From: Pseudomonadota bacterium
GTDB lineage: Bacteria > Pseudomonadota > Gammaproteobacteria > Xanthomonadales > Xanthomonadaceae
Length of the DNA: 56,134 bases
NCBI GenBank assembly: GCA_963205495.1
Contig: CAUJIN010000011.1
Span: 1 to 56,134, forward strand
Direction: 5' to 3'
The notes under the pieces are model-generated. The model did no database searches. It was not told the origin of the DNA and saw only the letters and a program-made list of their open reading frames with translations. Every line of letters begins with the position of its first letter. Position 1 is the stretch's first letter. A program made the translations under genes and the position numbers. This document shows, piece after piece, positions 17,023 through 27,125 of the stretch.

Positions 17023-17819
17023 CTGCCTCGCGCCAGGATGAGTTCGAGCACGAACTTGCTGCCGAAGAAACCCGCGGCCAGGAGAACCATGGCGGTCAGG
17101 GTGAGCCGCACCGCGCGGCGTCCGCGCCAGCCGTAGCGCATCCGCCCCAGGAGCAGCGCGCCGAATGCCAGCCAGGCGAGAAGGGAAAGCACGGTCTTGT
17201 GGACCAGGTGCTGGGCGAACAGGTCGGCCACGAACACCGCGCCGGAAAGCAGAGAAAGCGTCAGCAGGGCAAAGCCGACCGCGATCAGGCGGAACATCAG
17301 CGCCTCGACCAGGGTCAGCGGCGGAAAGAACCGCAGCAGCGGGCCGAGCTGGCGCTGCCGCAGGCCGCGTTCCTGCAGCCAGAGCATGATCGCCAGCAGC
17401 GCGGCCAGGCTCAGCGCCGCGTAGGCGAGCAGGGAAAGCCCGGCGTGCAGCTGGATCTGCCAATCCATCGACGGGGTTGGCGCAGATCGGGTGGCGAATC
17501 CGTGCAGCAGAAGCAGGGTGGCCGCCAGCGGATAGGCAACCACGCCCAGCGCGCCGATGGGGCGGCTCAGGCTCAGCGCGGCGGTGAGCGCCGCGGTGCC
17601 CAGCGCAATGAGCGCGAGCGCCGCGAAGAAGTGCATGTCCGGCCCGCCTGTCGCGCGCCAGGCGGAGAGGTGCGCCGCCGCGTGGGCGCCGGCGCCCAGC
17701 AGCGCGAGTGCGGCAGGCAGCCGCGATACCTTTTCGCCGCCACCGGACAGCGCACGCGCCTGCGCGATCGCTGCGGCGACATAGGCAGTGATGGCAAGGG
17801 CGACGAGGGGCATCGGCAT
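17019..17819 (-). CDS. ypjD: YpjD/CcsA-like inner-membrane cytochrome c assembly protein
   Basis: Predicted 266-residue protein with about eight membrane helices, belonging to the HemX/CcsA-like group of cytochrome c assembly-related proteins. The segment IQLHAGLSLLAYAALSLAAL resembles the family signature around a conserved membrane His, and HKTVLSLLAWLAFG carries a second His. The gene lies divergent from ffh, the same neighbourhood as E. coli ypjD. Two ATG codons (17819 and 17813) are possible starts; I use the outer. The role in haem handling is inferred from the family, not demonstrated. Confidence 0.87.
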   Translation of the reverse strand: MPMPLVALAITAYVAAAIAQARALSGGGEKVSRLPAALALLGAGAHAAAHLSAWRATGGPDMHFFAALALIALGTAALTAALSLSRPIGALGVVAYPLAATLLLLHGFATRSAPTPSMDWQIQLHAGLSLLAYAALSLAALLAIMLWLQERGLRQRQLGPLLRFFPPLTLVEALMFRLIAVGFALLTLSLLSGAVFVADLFAQHLVHKTVLSLLAWLAFGALLLGRMRYGWRGRRAVRLTLTAMVLLAAGFFGSKFVLELILARGR

Positions 17820-17897
17820 CCGCGAAGTTTGGCACAGGGCAGCGGCGCTTGGGCAGACGGCCCAGCCGCAAGGCGACGTGCGGCCCGGGGCGCGCGA

Positions 17898-17903
17898 TAT
17901 ACT
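17898..17903 (+). promoter_or_regulatory. Probable -10 element of ffh
   Basis: TATACT sits 28 bases before the ffh start in the short divergent space with ypjD. No convincing -35 was found. Confidence 0.5.
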
Positions 17904-17930
17904 GCACGGCCGTATCGCCTGATTGCCGCC

Positions 17931-19298
17931 ATGTTCGATTCCCTCAGCCAGCGTCTTTCCACCACGATCCAGCGCCTGCGCGGGCGCGGTCGGTTGACCG
18001 AGGAGAACATCCGCGAGGCCACCCGCGAGGTGCGGGTCGCGCTGTTGGAGGCCGACGTCGCCTTGCCCGTGGTGCAGGCTCTGGTCCAGCGCATCAAGGT
18101 GCGCGCGGTCGGTCAGGAGGTGATGAAGAGCCTCACCCCGGGCCAGGCGCTCATCAAGGTGGTGCGCGACGAGCTGACCCTGGTGATGGGCGCGCAAAGC
18201 GCCGAGCTCGACCTCAACGTGCCGGCTCCTGCGGTGATCCTGATGGCCGGCCTGCAGGGCGCGGGCAAGACCACCACGGTCGGCAAGCTCGCCAAGCTCC
18301 TGAAGGAACGGCGCAAGAAGAAGGTGATGGTGGTCTCGGCCGACGTGTATCGCCCGGCCGCCATCAACCAGCTCAAGACCCTCGCCGGGCAGACCGGCGT
18401 GCTGTTCTTCCCTTCCGATCCCTCGCAGAAGCCGGTCGATATCGTGCGGGCCGCGATCAGCGACGCCAAGAAGAGCTTCGTCGACGTGCTGCTGGTCGAT
18501 ACCGCCGGACGCCTCGCCATCGACGAGGCGATGATGGCCGAGATCAAGGCCCTGCATCAGGCGGTCAATCCGGTCGAAACCCTGTTCGTGGTCGACTCCA
18601 TGACCGGCCAGGACGCCGCGGTCACCGCCAAGGCCTTCTCCGAGGCGCTGCCGCTGACCGGTGTGGTGCTCACCAAGACCGACGGCGACGCGCGCGGCGG
18701 CGCGGCGCTCTCGGTGCGCTACATCACCGGCAAGCCGATCAAGTTCATCGGCACCTCGGAAAAGATGGACGGGCTGGACGTCTTCCATCCGGACCGCATC
18801 GCCAGCCGCATCCTCGACATGGGCGACGTGCTCTCGCTGGTGGAGCAAGTCGAGCGCGACGTCGATCAGGAAAAGGCCGCCAAGCTGGCCGAGAAGGTCG
18901 CCAAGGGCAAGAAGTTCAACCTCAACGACATGCGCGACCAGCTCGAACAGATGCAGAACATGGGCGGCATCCACGCGCTCATGGACAAGCTGCCGGGCAT
19001 GGGCCAGGTGCCGGACAACCTCAAGAACCAGGTGACCGGCAAGGAAGTGCCGCGCATGATCGCGATCATCAATTCGATGACCCAGAAAGAGCGCCGCAAT
19101 CCCGCCCTGCTCAACGGCTCGCGCCGCGCGCGCGTGGCGCGGGGTTCGGGCACCAGCCCGGCGCAGGTCAACCAGCTGCTCAAGCAGTACCAGAACATGG
19201 AAAAGATGATGTCCAAGCTTTCCATGGGCGGCATCAAGGGCATGATGCGCGGGATGAAGGGCCTGATGGGAGGTCGCGGCGGATTCCCGATGCGCTGA
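17931..19298 (+). CDS. ffh: Signal recognition particle protein Ffh (SRP54)
   Basis: Predicted 455-residue GTPase that binds 4.5S RNA and delivers nascent membrane proteins to FtsY. The N domain (LTEENIREATREVRVALLEADVAL) is followed by the G domain with Walker A GLQGAGKTTT (about residue 105), DTAGR and TKTDGDARGG, then the Met-rich M domain from about 325 (GGIHALMDKLPGMGQ, NPALLNGSRRARVARGSG, MMSKLSMGGIKGMMRGMKG). Length and all motifs are standard. The ATG is at 17931. 4.5S RNA itself is not in the window. Confidence 0.98.
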   Translation: MFDSLSQRLSTTIQRLRGRGRLTEENIREATREVRVALLEADVALPVVQALVQRIKVRAVGQEVMKSLTPGQALIKVVRDELTLVMGAQSAELDLNVPAPAVILMAGLQGAGKTTTVGKLAKLLKERRKKKVMVVSADVYRPAAINQLKTLAGQTGVLFFPSDPSQKPVDIVRAAISDAKKSFVDVLLVDTAGRLAIDEAMMAEIKALHQAVNPVETLFVVDSMTGQDAAVTAKAFSEALPLTGVVLTKTDGDARGGAALSVRYITGKPIKFIGTSEKMDGLDVFHPDRIASRILDMGDVLSLVEQVERDVDQEKAAKLAEKVAKGKKFNLNDMRDQLEQMQNMGGIHALMDKLPGMGQVPDNLKNQVTGKEVPRMIAIINSMTQKERRNPALLNGSRRARVARGSGTSPAQVNQLLKQYQNMEKMMSKLSMGGIKGMMRGMKGLMGGRGGFPMR

Positions 19299-19323
19299 GG
19301 CGGTGCGGCCTTCTGCCGGAAAC

Positions 19324-19341
19324 GGCCGGCGCGAGCCGGCC
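19324..19341. terminator. Hairpin between convergent ffh and the following gene
   Basis: GGCCGGC and GCCGGCC pair around a GCGA tetraloop, 26 bases after the ffh stop and just before the end of the minus-strand gene. There is no T-run, so it is only a probable bidirectional terminator. Confidence 0.5.
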
Positions 19342-19347
19342 CGGGAA

Positions 19348-21114
19348 TCAGTCTCTCCCGCGCGCGGCTGCGCCAGCGCGCCGCTCCATCCACCAAACCG
19401 AAACGGCCAGCGCCAGCCAGGCCGCAAGCCACGGCCAGGGCGAGCCGCGGCGCCACGATGCGGCGGCCAGCACGGGCAGCGATGAAGCCGGACGCGCGGC
19501 GAGCGCGGCTGTGGCCTCGCGCCGGCGCTCGCTGCGCCAGGCGCGACCGGCCTGCTCGGGCAGCACGAAGAACGGCACGAGTGCCTCGCCCTCGCGCAGC
19601 CGGTGCCAGCCGGATCGGGTCGGCCAGAACGCCGCGCAGCGCGAAGCGCCGAGCGCGGGATCGAGGCGCAGGGGCGTGATCGCGCCATCCGGATGAATCA
19701 CCTCGGCGGCTTCGTCCAGGCCGCACAGCGCGGCGCGTGATTCCGGCCACATCGGCTGCGGGATTTCCTGTTCCGGCGGCTGTGCGCGGGTGCGGGCCAA
19801 GGCGGCGAAAACGTCGCTCCACAGCGCACCGTGGAGCGACGCGTACCCGCTTGGCACCAGGCGATAGCTGTCGAGCAGGCCGAGCGCGCCGACCCGTCCG
19901 CGGCCGCGCGCGCGCCAGTGGCCCAGCGCTGTGCCGCGCCCGTCGCGCAGCAGGACCGCGGCGCCGGAGGCCGGCGCGCCGGAGCCCAGCCGGGTCAGCA
20001 GGGGCAGGTTCTCCGCGGCGTTTCCGGTCCGCGAATCCAGGTGCACCGCCGCCACGCGGGGCGCGTCTTCCCACCCAAGGCCCCAGCCGGAAAGACGCGT
20101 GCGTGCGCGCCGGCCGGGTGCGGCGTCGATCCGCACCAGCACGCCCAGCCCCGAATCCAGCGCGGCGTCGAGCGCCGCGAACGCGGGGTCCGGCAGGCTC
20201 TCCAGGCTGCGCGCGTCCAGCACGAACAGGTCGCTCCCGCCCAGCGCCTCGGCATCCAGCGGCTGCGCATGATCGCCCAGCAGGATGCCCGCGCCTGCGC
20301 CGATGCGCGAATGCAGGCGCGCACCGGCATCGCTCGCCCAGCGGCGCAGGTACTTGAGTTCGGGGGAAGGCGCGGCGGCGAGGAAGCGGATTCGCAGCGG
20401 GTCGGGCGCATGAACGCGCAGCGGCAGCGGCATCCGCTCGCGTTCGGACTCGTCCGCATCGAGCAGGCGCAAGTCGAAGTCGGCGGTACCGATGCCGCGG
20501 ACGCGGCCCTCCAGCGCAAAGCGTCCGTCCGCGTCGGGTCGTGCCAGCGCAATGCGCGCGCCGGAGGGATCGAGCAGCTCCACGGACGATTCCGGCAGCC
20601 CGGAAATCCGCCCGCGCACGGAAAAACCCGCGCCTGCGACGACCTGTGCCGGGGCGTGGAGTTCGACCAGGCCCGATGGCGCGGGCGCAGGGAAGAACTC
20701 GACCGGACGGCCGCGCGCGGCATCCAGATCGCGCGCCTCCAGACCCTCGCCCACGATGTGCAGCTCCGCCGTTTGCGGGTGCCGGCGCAGCGCGCTGGCG
20801 AGGTCGGGCACGCGTTCGGCGGATAGCCCGGCCGGTGCTTCGGGCAGGGCCACGCGCAAACCTTCGACGGGCCTGGAATCCTCGATGGGGCCGGCGGTGA
20901 AGACCGTCATGGGTTCCGGCGGCACGCGTTCGCGCGGAGGAAACAGGCCGAAGAAAAGCAGGACGGCCAGCGCCGGCTGCAGCAGCAGGCGCAGCGCGAA
21001 GCCGGCGCGACTCGGCCCGAATGCGCCGCGCCGCCGGCCGCGCGCAAGGCGCGCCCAAGCTGCCGCGACGGCGAGCGTCAGCGCGAGCAAGGTCAGGATC
21101 TGGGGCGAGGTCAC
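19348..21114 (-). CDS. Uncharacterised membrane protein, last gene of the MoxR cluster
   Basis: Predicted 588-residue protein of unknown function. Two hydrophobic segments lie near the N-terminus (about 7-24 and 44-60) and one at the C-terminus (PWPWLAAWLALAVSVWW), enclosing a large soluble region that would face the periplasm. An Ig-like stretch is visible at about 150-230 (VELHAPAQVVAGAGFSVRGR, PDADGRFALEGRVRG) and a domain at 250-370 resembles the class I glutamine-amidotransferase-like fold found in MoxR operons (DLFVLDARSLESLPD), without a recognisable catalytic Cys. Its ATG overlaps the stop of the preceding gene (ATGA). Part of a probable membrane complex. Confidence 0.8.
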   Translation of the reverse strand: MTSPQILTLLALTLAVAAAWARLARGRRRGAFGPSRAGFALRLLLQPALAVLLFFGLFPPRERVPPEPMTVFTAGPIEDSRPVEGLRVALPEAPAGLSAERVPDLASALRRHPQTAELHIVGEGLEARDLDAARGRPVEFFPAPAPSGLVELHAPAQVVAGAGFSVRGRISGLPESSVELLDPSGARIALARPDADGRFALEGRVRGIGTADFDLRLLDADESERERMPLPLRVHAPDPLRIRFLAAAPSPELKYLRRWASDAGARLHSRIGAGAGILLGDHAQPLDAEALGGSDLFVLDARSLESLPDPAFAALDAALDSGLGVLVRIDAAPGRRARTRLSGWGLGWEDAPRVAAVHLDSRTGNAAENLPLLTRLGSGAPASGAAVLLRDGRGTALGHWRARGRGRVGALGLLDSYRLVPSGYASLHGALWSDVFAALARTRAQPPEQEIPQPMWPESRAALCGLDEAAEVIHPDGAITPLRLDPALGASRCAAFWPTRSGWHRLREGEALVPFFVLPEQAGRAWRSERRREATAALAARPASSLPVLAAASWRRGSPWPWLAAWLALAVSVWWMERRAGAAARGRD

Positions 21115-23174
21115 GGCGTGGCCTTTTCGCGCAGCGCGTCGAGGTAGCGCGCGCCGGTTTCACCGACTCGCGCACGGCGCGGAACGGTGGTTGCGGGAAC
21201 GCCGAGCAGCGGCCAGAGCCGCGCTCGCAGGGCGTCGCGGCATTCGCCGCAGTCGGGCTGGCGGAGCACGGCGTCGAGGGTTTCCTGCAGGGCGAGCGGG
21301 TCGGGTGCGTCGTCCGAGGCGGCGCGCAGCGCGTCGAGCGCGGCGGCATCGAGCGGTGAATCTGGCTCGCCGAGCGCGCTCCACAGGGCGGAGAAATCCG
21401 CGCCTTCGCGCTGTGCGCGGCGCAGCGGATCGGGGCGCGAGGCGATGCCCTCGCGCTTGCCGCCCAGGCGCCGGCCCTCGTCGATCGGAGGCAGGTCCGA
21501 ACCCAGTCGCGGCAGGTAGATGCGGTCGGCCTGCTGCACTTGTTTGATGTAGTCGAGCGCGCGGTAGGCGTGCGGCAGCGCCGCGCGCGGGTCGCCCTGA
21601 CGCAGGCCGAGTTCGGACTGCCACATCTGCCCCAGCGCCTTGCGCAGCACATCGCGGGTGCGCGGGTCGAGCAGGGTGGCCGCTTCCGGAATGTCGTGGG
21701 TGTGGCCGAATTCTGCGATCAGGTCCATGTCCTGGCCGAAGGCGGCCGGTTCTTCCTCGGCCGCGTGGTCGTCCTGCGCGTGATCTGCCGCGCTCGCATC
21801 TTCGGCTTCCTCGCCGAGGAACTGGCCGTAGCGCAGACGCAGGATGCGCTGGTCCACACCGAGCGCATCGGAACGCTGCGCGAAGGCGTTGGCATCGAGC
21901 CTGGAGCGTTCCCGCAGCAGGGCTTCGGCGTCGAGAATGATCTGGCGCTGGCTGCGGAAATAGGCCGGCATGACGCGCTGCACCGCGCCCTCCAGATCGC
22001 CGCCTTCCGGCGCGGCTTCGGGGGGCCAGCGCAGGATCAGGCTGGGACTGCGCGTTTCCTGCGGCTGCGGGGCGCGGGTGTCGCGCACCGCGAGCTGCAC
22101 GATGAGGTCGTCGCCGGGCGCGGGTGCCAGCGCGACCAGGTCGATGAGGTGGCGGTAGCGGCGCGCGGCGATTGCGCCCTCGCCACGCAGGCGCAGGCTG
22201 CGTTCGGCCACGGCGATGTTCTCGCCGGTGCCCTGGGTGCGGGTGATTCGCAGAGTGGCGAAGTCGGCGAGCGCGTAGTCGTCGCTGGCCTCGAAGTCGA
22301 GCGCCCAGCGCCGCTGACCGGGCGCGGCCAGGCTCAGGCTGCGCCCGGGCGCGAGCACGCGCAGCTGCGGCGGATGGTCGGTGCTGGCATCGAGACGTTC
22401 GGGGGATTCTTCCAGCGGCACGCCGTCGGCTTGGATGCGGTAGAGCGTCGGGCGGTCGAGCACGAGCTCGCCTTCCCAGGCATCGCTCTCGCGCGCGAGT
22501 GGCACGCGACGCCCGTCGAGCAGGGCGAGTTCGACCGTCGCGGGTGCGGTGGAAAAACGCAGGTGCCAGCGCAGCCGCGAGCCTTCCGGCGCGCGCAGCG
22601 AAAGCGTGGGTTCGGTGCGCATGGGCAGGCCGGTGTAGGCGGGCGGTGTGACGCTGACGCGCGATTGGAGCAGCGCTGGCATCCGGGTTTCGGGGGGCGC
22701 GATGGGCGGCGCTTCGACAGCCGCGGGTTCGAACCTCGCCTGCGGGAAAAACAGGATCGCCAGCGTGGCCGCCAGTCCCAGCGTGACCGAAAGCGTCAGC
22801 GCACCGATGGGCCAGGGTTGGCGAAGGTCCGGCGGCCGCGCCGCCAGGCGCGCAGCCAGCCGTCCGCGCTGGAGCCGCTGCACGGTGGTGCCGGCGGCGT
22901 CGGACGTCAGCAGGTCGGCGCTGTCTTCCAGATCCGGACGCGCCGCGTCGAGCGCGCGGCGCAGCCAGAGGAGGTCGCGTTCGCGCCAGCGCCTTGCGAT
23001 CCAAAGGAGCAGCCCCGTGCCCAGCGCGCCGGCTGCAAGAACTGCGTCGCGCACTTCCCCCAGGCGCAGTGCCAGCGCCGTCGCGGCGGTGATCCACGGC
23101 AGCGCCAGACCGATCGCGATGGCCGCGTCGCGCCGGCACGCGGCGCGCCAGGCGCGTTCGACCGGCGCGATCAT
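21111..23174 (-). CDS. Large membrane-anchored protein of the MoxR cluster (DUF4175-like)
   Basis: Predicted 687-residue protein with two N-terminal membrane helices (about 18-60) and a third near 140, then a long soluble region. The block VSVTPPAYTGLP followed by beta-rich repeats, and the later coiled segment RVMPAYFRSQRQIILDAEALL, resemble the DUF4175-type proteins of alphaproteobacterial MoxR operons; that match is from memory and tentative. A run of acidic and His residues (DHAQDDHAAEEE) lies near 475. The ATG at 23174 overlaps the upstream stop (ATGA). Function unknown; position suggests a periplasmic scaffold of the complex. Confidence 0.8.
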   Translation of the reverse strand: MIAPVERAWRAACRRDAAIAIGLALPWITAATALALRLGEVRDAVLAAGALGTGLLLWIARRWRERDLLWLRRALDAARPDLEDSADLLTSDAAGTTVQRLQRGRLAARLAARPPDLRQPWPIGALTLSVTLGLAATLAILFFPQARFEPAAVEAPPIAPPETRMPALLQSRVSVTPPAYTGLPMRTEPTLSLRAPEGSRLRWHLRFSTAPATVELALLDGRRVPLARESDAWEGELVLDRPTLYRIQADGVPLEESPERLDASTDHPPQLRVLAPGRSLSLAAPGQRRWALDFEASDDYALADFATLRITRTQGTGENIAVAERSLRLRGEGAIAARRYRHLIDLVALAPAPGDDLIVQLAVRDTRAPQPQETRSPSLILRWPPEAAPEGGDLEGAVQRVMPAYFRSQRQIILDAEALLRERSRLDANAFAQRSDALGVDQRILRLRYGQFLGEEAEDASAADHAQDDHAAEEEPAAFGQDMDLIAEFGHTHDIPEAATLLDPRTRDVLRKALGQMWQSELGLRQGDPRAALPHAYRALDYIKQVQQADRIYLPRLGSDLPPIDEGRRLGGKREGIASRPDPLRRAQREGADFSALWSALGEPDSPLDAAALDALRAASDDAPDPLALQETLDAVLRQPDCGECRDALRARLWPLLGVPATTVPRRARVGETGARYLDALREKATP

Positions 23175-24325
23175 GCCGGTACCTTCCGCGGCGCGCGCGC
23201 CGCCAGCCCTCGCTCCAGCGCGAAGCCGAGCGCAATCGCCAGCGCCAGCCAGGAGCGCAGGTCGCGCGGGGTTTCCGGCCACGGCGCGGCACCGTCGAGC
23301 GGACGCCAGAACCGGGCGTCGGCGCGCGCAGGCTGCGGCGGCTCGAGCTGGAGCAGGGCGCGCAGCCGATCGGGAAATCCCGGGTCGAGCAGTTCGGGCA
23401 TGGCCTCGGGCGAGAGCGCGCGGGTGAAGCGCACGATCCGGCCCTTGCCGAAAGCCGCGCCTTCGGCCAGCGGTGCGCCTTCCGCGTCGCGCCACAGCGA
23501 CACGGCCGCTGCGGGCTCGGGAAGCGATGCATCCGCAGCCACGAGGATCGTGGCGCCTTGGGACGCTCGCTCACGCAGCGCCTGCGGCAGTTCGCCTTCC
23601 GCCAGCCAGACGAAGGTGAGGTTTCCTGCTGCCGGGAGAATTTCCTCCGGATCGTGCCGCGCCGGCGGTTCGATGCCCTCGCGCCAGGCTGCGGCGGCGG
23701 CCTGCAGGTAGCGCGCGCCGCCTGCGTGCGCGACATCGGCGATGAGGTGCAGTGCGGGCATTTCCGGCTCGGGTGCGGACTGCGGTGCCGGCGCTTCGCC
23801 CTGCGCGATGCGCCAATCCACGGCACGCGCCAGGTGCGGGATCTGCGCGTCGGTGCCGTCGAAGGCGGTGGTGGCCAGCACCGTCAACGGCGCCTGCGGG
23901 TCGAGTTCGGCGTCGAGCTGGCGCAGCAGGCTGGCAATGGGTTGTGTGGTGTCCGGAGCGGTTTGATCGAGCGCGGGAAAGCCCGGCGCGAGCCAGTGCG
24001 CACGCGCGTCCGGCGGCAGCGTGCCCAGGGCTTCGCGGGAAACGCCGGGCATCACCGCAATGAAAGGGCGCACGTCGCCGGCACCGAACAGGAGCGGCTG
24101 CCCCAACCACAGCGCCAGCAGCGCGATCAGCAGCAGGCGTGCGGCGAGCAGGGCGCGTTCCTCCAGCCGCAGGCTGTGGCGCGGGCGCGGTGCGGATTCC
24201 AGCCAGCGCAGCGCGGCAAAGTCGATGCGCTGCGGCTCGCTGCGGCGCGCCAGATGGATCAGCAGCGGCAGCGCCAGCGCGGCCAGCGCCGCCAGCGCAC
24301 CGGGCAGGAGCAGGGAGAGGTTCAC
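23171..24325 (-). CDS. BatA-like membrane protein (aerotolerance regulator N-terminal domain)
   Basis: Predicted 384-residue protein. The N-terminal 80 residues, with LALPLLIHLARRSEPQ and WLESAP followed by a second helix ALLAARLLLIALLALWLG, are the BatA membrane anchor of Bacteroides aerotolerance operons. A soluble region follows with no intact von Willebrand MIDAS, and a C-terminal helix lies near 365. The start is GTG and overlaps the DUF58 stop (GTGA). In other bacteria this N-terminal domain is often fused to DUF4159; here DUF4159 is a separate gene upstream. Confidence 0.85.
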   Translation of the reverse strand: MNLSLLLPGALAALAALALPLLIHLARRSEPQRIDFAALRWLESAPRPRHSLRLEERALLAARLLLIALLALWLGQPLLFGAGDVRPFIAVMPGVSREALGTLPPDARAHWLAPGFPALDQTAPDTTQPIASLLRQLDAELDPQAPLTVLATTAFDGTDAQIPHLARAVDWRIAQGEAPAPQSAPEPEMPALHLIADVAHAGGARYLQAAAAAWREGIEPPARHDPEEILPAAGNLTFVWLAEGELPQALRERASQGATILVAADASLPEPAAAVSLWRDAEGAPLAEGAAFGKGRIVRFTRALSPEAMPELLDPGFPDRLRALLQLEPPQPARADARFWRPLDGAAPWPETPRDLRSWLALAIALGFALERGLAARAPRKVPA

Positions 24326-25209
24326 GCCCGCGATCCGGGCGCGAGCACGGCGCGCAGGAGGCGGTCGGGTGGCTCGTCGAGGGCGCCGCGCGCGTGCGCG
24401 ATGCCGGCGGCGTCGAGGCGCGCGTCGAGCGCGCGCTGCGCGGCGGAAAACCGTTCCAGGTAGCCCGCGCGCATGGAGGTGGCGTCGCCCTGAAGTTCGA
24501 CACCGGTTTCCGCGTCGTGGAAGAGAAAGTTGCCCGCAAACGGGAAATCGCGTTCCTCGGCAGTGAGGAGCTGTATTGCACGCACTTCGCGCCCGGTTGC
24601 GGCAAGGCGTTCGACCAGCGTCACCGCGTCCTCGTCGAAGAAATCCCCGATCAGGAACAGCAGGTCGCCGGCGCGGGTGCGCTCCCACAGCGGCATGAGG
24701 CGAGCGGATCCGGGAAAACGCCCTTCCGCCGTCAGCGCCTGCAATTCCAGCCACAGGCCGTTGTGCGCGCGGCTTCCGGTTCGCGGTGGCAGCCCCCGCA
24801 ATTCGTCCTCGCGCAATCCGGCCAGCCCGACGCGGTCGCCCTGGCGCAGCGCGATTTCCGCGATGCAGGCGGCAATCAGGCGCGCGCCGTCGAGGCGGCT
24901 CCAGCCGGGCCGCGCGCGGTCGCACTGCGCCATCGAGGCAGAAGCGTCCAGCAGCAGCCAGACGGTCAGGGGACTTTCGCGCTCGGCCTCGCGCACGAAG
25001 AACCGGTCCGAACGCGCGTAGAGCTTCCAGTCGATCTGGCGCAGCGAATCGCCTTGCTCGTAGCCGCGATACTGCACGAACTCCAGCCCCGCGCCACGCG
25101 CGGGACTGGCGTGCTGGCCGATGCCGCCGTCCCCGCGCGAACGCGTTGTCGCGAGCCGCAGGGACTTCAGCCGGCTCAGCAGTTCGGGCGGGATCAGCGC
25201 GTGCGCCAC
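24322..25209 (-). CDS. DUF58 / von Willebrand factor A-like protein
   Basis: Predicted 295-residue soluble protein that accompanies MoxR ATPases. The DUF58 signature FVQYRGYEQGDSLRQIDWKLYARSD lies at about residues 44-68 and is followed by a MIDAS-like DASASM near 88. Such proteins are thought to be MoxR partners that bind metal and client proteins. The ten-base gap from moxR and the four-base overlap with the next gene place it firmly in the operon. Confidence 0.92.
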   Translation of the reverse strand: MAHALIPPELLSRLKSLRLATTRSRGDGGIGQHASPARGAGLEFVQYRGYEQGDSLRQIDWKLYARSDRFFVREAERESPLTVWLLLDASASMAQCDRARPGWSRLDGARLIAACIAEIALRQGDRVGLAGLREDELRGLPPRTGSRAHNGLWLELQALTAEGRFPGSARLMPLWERTRAGDLLFLIGDFFDEDAVTLVERLAATGREVRAIQLLTAEERDFPFAGNFLFHDAETGVELQGDATSMRAGYLERFSAAQRALDARLDAAGIAHARGALDEPPDRLLRAVLAPGSRA

Positions 25210-25219
25210 GGCGCGCGAC

Positions 25220-26221
<1,002 letters not shown>

Positions 26222-26228
26222 CGGGGGT

Positions 26229-27125
26229 TCAGGCCATCAGGGCGTACATGACGATATTGACGCCGAACTTGGTGTTGTCTTCGGCGAGGAAGCGCTTGTT
26301 GCGCCAGTCGTAGTCCCACTCGCAGCCGTAGTCCTTGTTGCTGTAGAGCAGGCCCAGGCGGCCGTCGATCTCGATGCCCTTGAGGTAGTCGTGCACCAGG
26401 TCGTCGCCCCAGCCGTTGAGCTCGAAGCTGGTGGCCGGCGGGCCGTCGGGGAAGCGGAAGAAGCTGGAGTAGATCGGGTGGCTGTTGGGCAGCTTGCGCA
26501 GCGCGCGCGGCCCGAAGATCGAGGCCATCTGCGCCTCGAAGGAGCGCGCGAACAGGCCGTCGATGTCGTGGTTGCAGTCGTCCACGAAGACGAATCCGCC
26601 GTTCTTCACATAGCGCTCGAAGTTGCGGCGCTCGTCCGGATTGAACTCCACCAGCTTGTGCCCGGCGAGATAGCAGAACGGCGCGCTGAGCATGCGCGGG
26701 TCGGCCAGGTCCACCACGTGCTCGACCGGGTCCACCCGCAGGTGGGTGTAGTCGATCAGCGCGGTGATGAGGTTCGACGGCATCCGCGCGTCCACGTCCC
26801 AGTCGCCCGATTCGTAGCGCAGGCGGGTGAAGTGGAAGTCCCAGGGGCCTTCGGCGGGAATCGGGAATGGGGAATCGGGAATGGTGGCCGCATCGCGCGC
26901 CCTGGCCAGAGGCAGGCGCGATGCGCTGAACACAGCCGCACCGGCCACCAGCAGCCGCAGGAACTGCGCACGCGACAAGGGTCGGGCAGGAGTTCGCTCC
27001 CTCTCCCCCGTCGGCGACGGGGGAGAGGGCTGGGGTGAGGGGGCAGCGGAGCCGGGCAGAAGAACATGGTGCCGAACCTCACGGCGCGGCAGTTCCCCCG
27101 CGATTCCCGACCCGCGATTCTCCAT
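26229..27125 (-). CDS. DUF4159-domain protein with repeat-derived N-terminus
   Basis: Predicted product up to 298 residues. The conserved domain runs from about residue 92 (WDFHFTRLRYESGDWDVDARMPSN) to the end and matches DUF4159, a flavodoxin-like domain of MoxR operons. Before it stands a signal-like helix (RAQFLRLLVAGAAVFSASRLPLARA, residues 52-76). The first 49 residues and a ten-residue stretch just before the domain read through intergenic-type repeats (PSPQPSPPSPTGERER and IPDSPFPIP). The true start may therefore be the TTG at 26978, giving 249 residues, though it lacks a good ribosome binding site. I report the outermost ATG as an upper bound. Confidence 0.75.
   Translation of the reverse strand: MENRGSGIAGELPRREVRHHVLLPGSAAPSPQPSPPSPTGERERTPARPLSRAQFLRLLVAGAAVFSASRLPLARARDAATIPDSPFPIPAEGPWDFHFTRLRYESGDWDVDARMPSNLITALIDYTHLRVDPVEHVVDLADPRMLSAPFCYLAGHKLVEFNPDERRNFERYVKNGGFVFVDDCNHDIDGLFARSFEAQMASIFGPRALRKLPNSHPIYSSFFRFPDGPPATSFELNGWGDDLVHDYLKGIEIDGRLGLLYSNKDYGCEWDYDWRNKRFLAEDNTKFGVNIVMYALMA
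26857..26884. repeat. Tandem 14-mer inside the DUF4159 gene
   Basis: GGAATCGGGAATGG occurs twice head to tail without mismatch (26857-26870 and 26871-26884). On the coding strand it reads as Pro, Ile, Ser and Phe codons. Similar GATTCCC/CATTCCC strings recur at 27093-27145. Such strings are common in xanthomonad intergenic DNA. Confidence 0.85.
26999..27029. repeat. Perfect 14-bp hairpin repeat
   Basis: CCCTCTCCCCCGTC pairs perfectly with GACGGGGGAGAGGG around a GGC loop. With the adjoining CTGGGGTGAGGG it is the widespread gammaproteobacterial CCCTCACCCCAGCCCTCTCCC repeat. It lies within the nominal 5' end of the DUF4159 reading frame. Confidence 0.9.
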
